Below are positions 34,187 through 43,068 of a stretch of DNA of 64,000 nt, one piece after another (position 1 is the stretch's first letter; each line of letters begins with the position of its first letter). Source of the DNA: Platerodrilus igneus (lineage: Eukaryota; Arthropoda; Insecta; Coleoptera; Lycidae); assembly GCA_036346225.1 (NCBI GenBank), contig JARFIW010001320.1, positions 558,001 through 622,000 on the forward strand, written 5' to 3'. The translations under genes were made by a program, and so were the position numbers. A model generated the notes under the pieces. That model worked only from the letters and a program-made list of their open reading frames with translations. It had not been told where the DNA came from and did not search any database.

Positions 34187-34836
34187 TGTGGTGGATTAGT
34201 GCACGGAACCTATAATTTCTTTATATCTTCATATATAAAGAACAAAATCGTCGAAGAAACATAAAGCCTTTCAAAATAAGTATTAAAAAATGTTTTATCA
34301 CATCAAGCTTTCATACTAGCTACTTATTGCTGTTGAACTGCATCGAACTCATGTTTTACATTCAGTGCATTAGTAACTGCATATTTAGAACAATTCATTT
34401 ACTCGTCACAGAATTTTAAAAGTAATTTTGACAATTTTGAATATTAATTATTGATGTAAAAAGCTACTTAATTATTCATGCAGTTTACCTATAAATAACA
34501 TGTCTTACTACATATTACTGTCATTCTGATAAGAAATTGCAAAACCACAAAGATGATGCACTTTAAGCCAAATATAAAACAGCATTGCATTCTTCCATCA
34601 TAATTCTGTTTTCAACATGAAATATTACTATTTTTATTTAACAATTTCCCAAAAATCTTTAAGATACACATGTATGGATCTGAATAGGTTTTAAGATCAT
34701 TGCAATATAAATAATACATAAATTTGTTAAATGAACCCTTCTGTTAACAAAAATGCATGATTAATTGCATTACACAGCTGACGGAAATGAGCACAATAAC
34801 CTACACGTTATATTTAGAAACTAGGAAATATTATTG
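34187..34836 (+). other. Primer-binding region and untranslated leader
   Basis: The sequence directly after the 5' LTR, TGTGGTGGATTAGTGC at 34187, is where a tRNA primer-binding site is expected; I could not assign the tRNA. The remainder is AT-rich leader up to the gag start, with no supported coding sequence. Confidence 0.5.
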
Positions 34837-36141
34837 ATGGAAAATAGCACGCCGGTACATAGGTATAATACACGACAGGCTACTTTTAAACCGTCGATAA
34901 GTTCGATTAATTTTAATGAAAATCCAATCAGTACTCAGTCTAAAGAAAGTTTATTTAAACCTAGGACTTCTCTTAGTAGATCCCCTACCAATTCGAATTC
35001 TTCACTAGTAGACTATCCTACAGAAGTGCAAGAACTTATTTTTCTCGATAGTGCATCGGACATTGACGTTACAATTCAGGTAAACACAAATACTGAAACC
35101 CAAATAAACTTGGCACCACAAGACTTACCAATTATTACACAGGTTACCGAAATGGCTACTGTGAATAACACTATAGCCGACGCTGACAATTTACAGACGT
35201 CGCCAATATTACCAAAATTTATAGAACCGGAAAGCTTCACGCCTGGAAAAAGTAATTGTATAACATTCATACAAGACTTTGAAAAGTGTGCTAGGCACAA
35301 CAACTGGCTTGAAACTACCCAAATAAAATATTTTGGTAGATTCCTTAAAGATAGTTCCAACTTATGGTACGAAAAATATAAGGAGGAACCAACTAATAGA
35401 AATAAGACTTGGACACAAATCAAAAACGATTTCGTTAAATACTATGGAGGGCCGTGTGCTCATCGCTCTGTGCGTATTAAATTACGTAACAGAAAACAAT
35501 TGCAGAATGAATCTGTAATTAATTATTACTTTGACTTGTTAAATATCGCAATTCAATTAACCCCAGCGTTAACGATTACAGAGCTTCGAGAATATTTTGA
35601 AGCAGGCATTTTGCCACAACTCCGCAACAATTTTTTAATGTTAGCGGCTAACACAGACATAACTGAAGAAAGGCTGAAGGACATCTCGTATCACTTGGCC
35701 GACATGCAAAACAATGCCTTATTGGACGCTCTTACAATGCAAACTTCAACACCTTTGTCAATAACGTCCACAACAAATCAGACTGGCACGTATTCCAAAA
35801 CTAATTATTTTAAAAATAGAGACCGTAATAAGCAAAATTATCAGAACCAACCCAAAAATTATTACAACCGCCAAAAATACCCACATCGATGCCCAAATAA
35901 TTTTTTCCAAAATGCTAGAAATAAAGACACTCGAATTAAATGCCTTCAATGTGGTAGAACAGGTCATTTCTATTCATCGTGTACAGAAATCACTATAGAA
36001 CAACGGGACGAAGCACCAATTCGAAACTTAGGACATACAAGACGCACTCCCACGCCAACAAGAGAAAGACGAGTTAGCTTTTCTAGATCGGAATCGCCTA
36101 ACCCAAACGGCATAGCGCGACACGATGCACAAACAAACTAA
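34837..36141 (+). CDS. gag: Gag of the two-envelope gypsy element
   Basis: 434 codons from ATG at 34837 to TAA at 36139-36141. The N-terminus is polar and low-complexity. The middle carries a Ty3-type capsid pattern: FIQDFEKCARHNNW, KYFGRFLKDSSNLWYEKY, KTWTQIKNDFVKYYGG and LRNRKQLQNESVINYYFDLL. The C-terminal nucleocapsid has one CCHC zinc knuckle, CLQCGRTGHFYSSC (about residue 368), in a basic, N- and Q-rich context. Gag forms the particle and binds RNA. Classical insect errantiviruses usually lack such a knuckle, so its presence with envelope genes is of note. The last 40 bases overlap pol, which is in the -1 frame. Confidence 0.92.
   Translation: MENSTPVHRYNTRQATFKPSISSINFNENPISTQSKESLFKPRTSLSRSPTNSNSSLVDYPTEVQELIFLDSASDIDVTIQVNTNTETQINLAPQDLPIITQVTEMATVNNTIADADNLQTSPILPKFIEPESFTPGKSNCITFIQDFEKCARHNNWLETTQIKYFGRFLKDSSNLWYEKYKEEPTNRNKTWTQIKNDFVKYYGGPCAHRSVRIKLRNRKQLQNESVINYYFDLLNIAIQLTPALTITELREYFEAGILPQLRNNFLMLAANTDITEERLKDISYHLADMQNNALLDALTMQTSTPLSITSTTNQTGTYSKTNYFKNRDRNKQNYQNQPKNYYNRQKYPHRCPNNFFQNARNKDTRIKCLQCGRTGHFYSSCTEITIEQRDEAPIRNLGHTRRTPTPTRERRVSFSRSESPNPNGIARHDAQTN
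36102..36108 (+). promoter_or_regulatory. -1 ribosomal frameshift heptamer CCCAAAC
   Basis: The heptamer is read C CCA AAC in the gag frame, the canonical X XXY YYZ arrangement. The -1 frame has a stop at 36099-36101 immediately before it and is open from 36102 into the protease. Pol can therefore be reached only by a slip at or after this site and before the gag stop at 36139. A stimulatory stem or pseudoknot downstream was not assessed. Confidence 0.82.
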
Positions 36142-38540
36142 GTGCCCGTGTCGCCTTATCAAATACAGAACAATTTTTTTATAATACACAACCACAACCT
36201 GACACAAGACGTAAAACGCTGACGATTAAAGGAGAAATAAACAACACCTCTTCAGATATAATTGTGGATACAGGAAGCTATTACAATATAGTACCAGTGT
36301 CAACTACGAACAATCACTACGAAACAAAACGTACAAATGTCAATCTAGTCACTGCAAATAATGTTCGAATACCAATTCTGGGTCAGAAAGAAATTGTAGT
36401 TACTTTTTTAAACCAGAAATTTATTGTAAATGCATTTGTAATAGAAAACCTGCCTGTACCTTTAATTTTGGGTCTTGCCTTTTTGCGATCACACTTTGCT
36501 GTACTTGATTTTGCAAAAAGCGAAATCCTCTTGAAACAGAATGAAAACCTTATTCCGATTCCTTTCACACACGCACACACTGTTAAAGACACCATTTTCA
36601 TTACTTTAGAAAACAGTACAGTAAATGCAGATAGTACACAACAACGCACAAACAAAGTCACTTTAACCACAGACACAATATTATATCGTAATAAAATTTC
36701 AGTGTTAGTAGTAGATATTCAAGATGTATTTGAGAACCCGATGTTATCAAATTGTTTGATAATAGATAATCAGGGTGCATTTGACTACAACACATTTCAA
36801 AAATTTATACAGTTTTTTAAGTTTGTTCCACATGAAGTTTTTCTTTTTTCAAGATTTATTACAGTAACCAAAACTCCTTACGTTTCAAATAACCTGTTGC
36901 ACATCGAAGTTTTGTTGACTGTATATGAACAATTAAAGTTATTTAAATGCACTTGCTTAGGCACATTTTATGAAAGTTCAATTAGTTTAGATGGTAATTT
37001 ATTAACTATAGTGGACAATACAGTCAAATTAAAATTTCAACATAACATAAATCAAAACCTTACTACGTCACAAATGCAACAACTAACTGCCCTATTAGAC
37101 AGTTTTTCCGATATTTTTGCTGACAATACAGCCAGTATGGGTCATACAAATTTGGTAGAGCACAAAATTGATACGGGCCAATCTATACCAATTAAAAGTA
37201 GGGCCTATCGCGTTTCACAGTCTGAACGTGAGGTCATCCAAGAGCAAATAAACGAAATGCTTACGCATGGAGTTATCACACCTTCAACTTCGCCTTGGAG
37301 TTCTCCCATTCTTTTGGTACGCAAAAAGGATGGAGATTTTCGTTTTGCGTAGATTACCGAAAGTTAAATAGTGTAACAAAAAAGAATAACTATCCACTGC
37401 CAAGGATAGATGACACCTTCCTTTATCTGAAAGACGCCAAATTCTTTTCTTGCCTGGATTTATTTTCAGGATTTTGGCAAATTAGTGTCGATAAGGACAG
37501 CAAAGAAAAAACAGCTTTCATCACTACAGATGGTTTATTTCAATTCGAAAAAATGCCTTTTGGGCTTTGCAACGCTCCTGCGTCATTTCAAAACTTAGCT
37601 GACATAGTTTTCGAGAACCTCAAGTGGAGAGAATTGATACTATATTTAGATGACGTCATGGTATTTTCGAGCACGTTTGACGAACACATTCAACGCCTAG
37701 GTCGCGCTTTTGAACGCTTGCGTGCTGCTGGCTTAACACTGAAACCGAGCAAATGCACTTTTGCTTCTGAACAGGTAAAACTTCTCTCGGATACATAGTG
37801 TCCAGTCGTGGTATCGAACCTGACCCAGACAAAATTGCTGCTGTTTTAAAATTTCCTATTCCTAGAACAGTTCGAAACATTCAGAGTTTTTAGGTCTTGC
37901 AAGTTTTTATAGAAAATTTATCCCAAACTTTTCCACTATTGCACACCCATTATATTGCCTAACAAAGAAAGACGTGCGATTTCACTGGAAGGAGGAACAC
38001 GAAATAGCTTTTCAAACACTGAAAAATAAACTCATTTCTCCTCCTACTTTAATTCATTTTGATCCAGACGCGGCAAAAGAGTTACGTGTCGACGCATCCA
38101 GGTGTGGACTTGGAGCCGTCCTGCTACAGAAACAGGACAATGTTTTTCACCCTGTAGGATATATCTCCCGTAGTCTAACCAAATCCGAAATTAATTACAC
38201 CATATCTGAACTAGAAACGCTAGCAGTTATCTGGGGATTAACGTATTTACGCCACTTAGTATATGGCCGTCCAATTACCATAGTAACGGACCATAGCGCT
38301 ATTTGCTTTTTAAAATCCTTAAAGGACCCGACGGGAAAATTAGCACGTTGGTCAATTAAACTTTCCGAATTTGATCACACAATCGTACATAAACAGGGTG
38401 CGGCCCATAGGCATGCGGACTGCTTATCGAGACACCCTGTACTAGAAGCTACACCACAGGACGAAGAACAGGTGTTAATGAATAACTATAGAAATTGTTT
38501 GAAAACCGCACGAAATGTGAGTACAAAATGTTTAACCTAA
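36102..38540 (+). pseudogene. pol: Pol: protease, reverse transcriptase and RNase H, three one-base breaks
   Basis: The -1 frame opens at 36102. Protease: IIVDTGSYYNIVP at 36252-36290 (catalytic DTG) and PVPLILGLAFLRSHF downstream (the I-L-G block). Reverse transcriptase: VEHKIDTGQSIPIKSRAYRV, VITPSTSPWSSPILLVRKKD, then after a break near 37345 VDYRKLNSVTKKNNYPLPRI, FSCLDLFSGFWQI (first palm Asp), MPFGLCNAPASFQ and ELILYLDDVMVFSS (YLDD intact). Further breaks lie near 37790 and 37888. RNase H: ELRVDASRCGLGAVLLQ, ISELETLAVIWGL and VTDHSAICFLKSL, with the acidic residues present. All three breaks are single-base losses in or next to short T or CT runs. The frame stops at 38540 before an odd spacer. 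Confidence 0.9.
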
Positions 38541-38819
38541 TATCACGAAAATTGGTGTTGTTAAAACGAAAATACACTCACCTGAGGAACTGTTTCACTT
38601 TCAACACAAGCGACTTTCTGCCATTAGTCACCACATAGATTGAAAATTGATGGCAGCATTCCATGAATTTTACAAGGCAGCACCTTTTATGTCCACCATG
38701 TTGTACACCGAAATAACAAGTGATAAGATGCACTTGTTTTTGACAAAATATGTTGGCGGGAGTGATAACGTCCCAACACACCAATTTTATAAACACGAAA
38801 AAATATTTGTATTTGAATA
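38541..38819 (+). other. Unexplained 279-bp spacer inside pol
   Basis: RNase H and integrase are normally continuous in gypsy Pol, but here about 280 non-coding bases separate them. Near its ends are AAAATTGGTGTTG (38549) and the near-inverted CAACACACCAATTTT (38773-38788), so it may be a small inverted-repeat insertion. Alternatively, GTGAGTAC at 38517 looks like a splice donor, but no good acceptor is seen. The rest has no recognisable content. Confidence 0.5.
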
Positions 38820-40127
38820 ATGAAATTAATCAATCCCGAACAACAGGCTATAGACATTCCTACTTATTTAATAGAGCCTGCGGACATCACACAATCACAG
38901 TCATTAGACTCTAAGATTGTTAAAGTTATCAACATGATTAAGTACCCAGAAAACAACACCATTGCAGATAATCGTAGAATAAAAAATTTTGTTTTAGACA
39001 ACGATATTTTATATCGCAAAAATTCAAACCCTACAGGTAACCCTAACCTTTTGGTAATGCCGTCTCAGCTAATAGGAGAAATCCTATACACTCATCATGC
39101 AGATCCTCTGTCAGGGCACCTTGGAGTTACTAAGACTTATTACAAAATTAAAGATCGCTACTACTGGGACGGAATGCAAAAAGACGTAATACGATTTGTT
39201 AGAGGTTGCGTGGATTGCCAGTCCCGGAAAGGACATAACCATTTAAAAGCAGCAGGGCAACTGCAGCCAATCTCAGTGTCACTTCCTTTTGACAAAATAG
39301 GAATAGACCTCTTAGGCCCTTTTAGGCGAAGTAGAGGCGGACATAGTATGATCGCAGTTGTGACAGACTATGCAACACGGTGGGCGGAAACAAGGGCATT
39401 GAAAGACGGGAAAGCTCCGCAAGTAGCAAAATTCATTCTAGAACAAATAATAACTAGGCACGGATCGCCACGTGTGATACTTAGCGACAGGGGAAAGGTA
39501 TTTCAATCTGATTTAGTACGAGAGCTACTAAAAATTATGGGCATTAGAAGTTCATTCACAACTTCCTATCATCCACAATGTAACGGCTTGACCGAAAGGT
39601 TGAACCGAACATTGGCCGATATGCTATCATTGTATACAAATACCCAGCAAACTGACTGGAACGAATACCTATCACAGGTAACATTCGCTTACAACACCTC
39701 CCGCCAAGACACCACCAAGGTGTTGCCATTCTTTCTAGTATATGCGCGTGAACCAATATTACCGACAGAGGCCACTCTAAAACAAGACGTTACCGTGGAA
39801 GACGTTCGAATAATTAGAGACAGGGCCTTGCACATTCAAAGTCAAGCCGTGATGAACATTTATGACAAACAGAAAAAATTAAAAGACGCCTACGATAGCA
39901 AGCATAGGCCCTTACATTTTAATATTGGAGATAAAGTTAAGATATACACTCCAAAGCGCATAGTAGGTAAGAGCGAAAAACTACTCTTACGTCAAAAAGG
40001 CGAAGTCGACTATCTTGTAAAAATGGGTTCCTCATCAAACGCAAAAATTGATACGGTGCACGTTAGCCGTATACTTCCATACTACGATCCGTGGGAACCC
40101 GAAGAACCAAACACTTCAAATATATAA
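38820..40127 (+). CDS. pol: Pol: integrase of the two-envelope gypsy element
   Basis: 435 codons open from ATG 38820, but in an intact element it would be part of the polyprotein. HHCC zinc domain: HADPLSGHLG with CVDCQSRK. DDE core: FDKIGIDLLGPF (D1), VILSDRGKVFQ (D2) and HPQCNGLTERLNR (E, 35 residues on). C-terminal domain: LHFNIGDKVKIYTPKR, followed by VDYLVKMG and DTVHVSRILPYYDP. The catalytic triad is complete. Integrase inserts the cDNA with the 4-bp stagger seen as GTAT at the flanks. The frame ends 220 bp before the env1 acceptor. Confidence 0.93.
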   Translation: MKLINPEQQAIDIPTYLIEPADITQSQSLDSKIVKVINMIKYPENNTIADNRRIKNFVLDNDILYRKNSNPTGNPNLLVMPSQLIGEILYTHHADPLSGHLGVTKTYYKIKDRYYWDGMQKDVIRFVRGCVDCQSRKGHNHLKAAGQLQPISVSLPFDKIGIDLLGPFRRSRGGHSMIAVVTDYATRWAETRALKDGKAPQVAKFILEQIITRHGSPRVILSDRGKVFQSDLVRELLKIMGIRSSFTTSYHPQCNGLTERLNRTLADMLSLYTNTQQTDWNEYLSQVTFAYNTSRQDTTKVLPFFLVYAREPILPTEATLKQDVTVEDVRIIRDRALHIQSQAVMNIYDKQKKLKDAYDSKHRPLHFNIGDKVKIYTPKRIVGKSEKLLLRQKGEVDYLVKMGSSSNAKIDTVHVSRILPYYDPWEPEEPNTSNI

Positions 40128-40334
40128 ATGTGAACAAAAAAAAATATATGTATATATATTTAGAATTATAATGAATACATAAATAACTAGATAAATCTTA
40201 CCAGGTTGTCTTATGACACACATTGAAATTGATATTTGAACCATTTTCTATTTTTTTTTAACTCCCGAATCAAATTAATATTGATGACGCGATGTAATTT
40301 TTCTCAACAATTTTTTTTTATAACACATCCACAA

Positions 40335-40350
40335 AGCAATTTATTTTAGG
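40335..40350 (+). promoter_or_regulatory. Candidate splice acceptor for env1
   Basis: AATTTATTTTAG with AG at 40348-40349. The exon would start at G40350, which completes the codon begun by the five bases from the LTR donor exon (33869-33873) and enters the env1 frame at 40351. Spliced envelope mRNA is the rule for insect gypsy-type retroviruses; this junction is predicted from sequence only. Confidence 0.6.
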
Positions 40351-42606
40351 GTACCAATATTCTTGGTGCTGTGCACGAAGTTCATGACAACTCGGGGAGC
40401 TTTGCCAGTTGTCGTGACCACGGGAGCATTCTGGAAGCAACTACCAGGTACTATAGTATATTCAGCAACAATTCCAGTCACCTACCAGACCACGTTGCAA
40501 CAGGATGGAGTATTAGAAGTTAACCCTGATACATATGATCATCTATGTAAGAGTGGGAATTCTCATGTGTGTCGCATGAGTGCTGACTTAGACGATTTGG
40601 GCAAGTTGTTTGACAGAGAACTAGAACTTTTTGCAAACTCTATCAACCCACAATATTGGAATACAGTAACAAGTGATCCATTCGACACAGAGGACACACA
40701 ACCGACAAACACAACACGCTGACGAAAGCGTGCCTTAGATTTTATTGGCGACTTTTTCTCGTTCTGTTGTGGTGTCGCAACAGAGCACAAATTAGATAGT
40801 TTGCATTCGGAAGAACACGAACTAAAAACATTATTATTTAGAATAGATTCCGGACTTCGAAAAAACCTTAGAGAAATTGCTAATACCTCTGAAAACTTTC
40901 AAAATTATCAGAAACAAATTTTAAACAATTTTTTAGAAACCAGACAAAAAATCAAGCAAATCGCTGATTTTGATCAAAACCTTAGAAACACAATCGATCG
41001 TACAATTGACGGTATTGACTTTAAAATTCAACGCTCAATGTACCACATACATACTACTATGGTCAGATTATTAAATTTTGAAAGGTCAATTAATAATATG
41101 GAGATCATAAACACATGTAAGGATCATAAGATCCCACCTGCCGTAATAAGCCCTTCAGTGTTACAACACGATCTAACTAGACTCTCCAGTGTAATAGCTC
41201 AAAACGGTTACGGCCTAGAGATCCCAATACGCGATATTTCTAAGTACTATAAATAACCTATTTCTGATTGTACATTAAGCAGTAATAAAATTTATGTTCA
41301 CGTTCGGGTACCGATTGTAAAATTAGGACAGAAGTGGAACCTTTATGAACTGATAACAACCCCTTTCGCTTGGGAAAATGACACCTGCTTGTTAATGCAT
41401 GATACTCTTTATCTGGCAGTATCACAATCGGAACAAGTAGAAACAAGAGCCACTGTTTTAAAACCCATTTCTGGAACTTCTCTCCACCACTGTCGACCGT
41501 ACCACGATAAACTCTGTTTCATTCCACGTTTTGCTTCTAATGAAACTTATGGCCACCAGTGTGCTTACAAAATGTTTTTAGGTACAACAGTCGAGGACCT
41601 TGCAAAACATTGTTCATTCCGCTGTCATTCATCGACTGCAACAGTAATTTCTGAAATACGAGACGACACATTTGTTATTACTCATCCAAAACCACTCATC
41701 GTTATTCACTGTCCGGTAAATCAACTAAATTGGACGACTCGGTCTACGGTCATCCAGGTTCATTAAAAATACATTTACCCTGTAGTTGCTCTCTATCAGT
41801 CAACAACGACGAAGTGATCTCACCTAGATTTCCTTGTGGAACTAAAACAAATACTCATTTTTCAGCCACACGTACTACCAGCAGTGTGGAGCAATCTCAA
41901 AACATTTGTACTTCAGAAATCCAATATTGAACCTATTTTCAACAACGTCTCTGAATGTCTAAACGATGAATGGGTTTCAACAATCCCACATCTTAATCTT
42001 AGTTCTTCTTCTACGATAAGTAGAATAGAAGATAACATTGAAGATTTACTTCACAAAAATTATGACGATTTATACGCTTCACCCAGTGATGGCATATATT
42101 TAATTTGGAACATTGTTTTATCAATGCTTGTTTTCTACTTACTCTTTCGGCAAGTGCCGATAGTACCGCAGTTTATCCGACCTGCAGCTGCACAAATGTC
42201 GACTAGCACTCAGGACGGAGCGGACACTCAATTTTATACGATAACAACATTTTTCGTAATCTTTTTGTTAGTTTTCTTATATTTACTATACTACTACCTC
42301 AAGAATTGGTGGAAAACTGATCCACGAAATCACTTGTCTAAAAGTGTACAATTTTCCTCAGTAAAGACAGGCCTATCTTCAATTAATAGCCTAGAAACAG
42401 GAAATTGCGAGGGTACCTTCTCGGAAGTCCAGTTGTCTAAAAGAGTGGCACTTTCAGCTCCTGGAACGAAATCCAAGATACCCGATACTAAGGAATTCAC
42501 CAACTGTGAAGAATCATCAGCCAACGTAAATACAGCTACTGCCATACCTTACAGCAAAAACATCAAACTTACCATTGTGTCCGGAACGGTTTCCCAACCT
42601 TGCTAG
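40351..42606 (+). pseudogene. env: Envelope gene 1 (F-type), broken
   Basis: Envelope-type glycoprotein gene in one frame apart from damage. It begins with a hydrophobic signal-like stretch (40351-40420). A cysteine-containing surface part follows (HLCKSGNSHVCRMSADLDDL). A TGA at 40720-40722 falls right beside a dibasic RKR motif at 40723-40731, which is followed by a hydrophobic FIGDFFSFCCGVAT-type segment, as in the baculovirus F/errantivirus Env family. A long helical, heptad-like region follows (40800-41060). A TAA interrupts at 41254-41256. Compensating frame changes lie near 41750 and 41850. Two hydrophobic segments lie at about 42103-42150 and 42232-42300, the second a likely membrane anchor. 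The product would act at the membrane in entry, but this copy cannot encode it whole. A related gene follows at 43069. Confidence 0.85.
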
Positions 42607-43068
42607 TTGGTGGGAATTGGGATTCAACCTACCGATGTTGGATCACATGTACAGAAATACATACTTTTTGAGGCCAATGTAGAATAATGCATGCATAATT
42701 CCGGTCTGTATCTGCCGTTTATATTATATTTATATTTTTATATTGTTTTGAACCTAATGTATAATGATTAGGGAGTCTTTCTGACTGCAGTCAACGTATC
42801 GAGTCTGAAATCTCTGAAAGTAGACCTACATACTTTAATTTTATTTGTTTTGTAGTACGGCCGTCTACAGTAGTCCTCATAGCATTTTTACCTAAACTAC
42901 AAGTATGAGATTTCAAACTTAGCCTTTATGCTTATTCTGTTTACAGCAATGCTTGCAGGATCGATATGCATCCGTTGAGGAAGCACTTATTTGTTTACAT
43001 GGTAAGACAAGGTATGAATAAATTTTAAGAGGCATCAATCATCCTAACATTTTATGTGAACATTTTAG
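42607..43068 (+). other. Interval between the two envelope genes, with a candidate 55-nt mini-exon
   Basis: It is non-coding except for a candidate exon at 42947-43001. That exon is preceded by TTATTCTGTTTACAG (AG at 42945-42946) and followed by the donor GTAAGAC (GT at 43002-43003). A second acceptor, ACATTTTAG (AG at 43067-43068), precedes the env2 frame. Five bases from the LTR exon plus 55 from the mini-exon make 20 whole codons, and env2 begins in phase 0 at 43069, so all three join in frame without a stop. Confidence 0.55.

Noticed and set aside
38517..38850. A regular intron between RNase H and integrase
   Set aside because: The donor GTGAGTAC is good, but no pyrimidine-rich acceptor in a suitable phase was found near the integrase start. 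Kept only as an alternative to an insertion.
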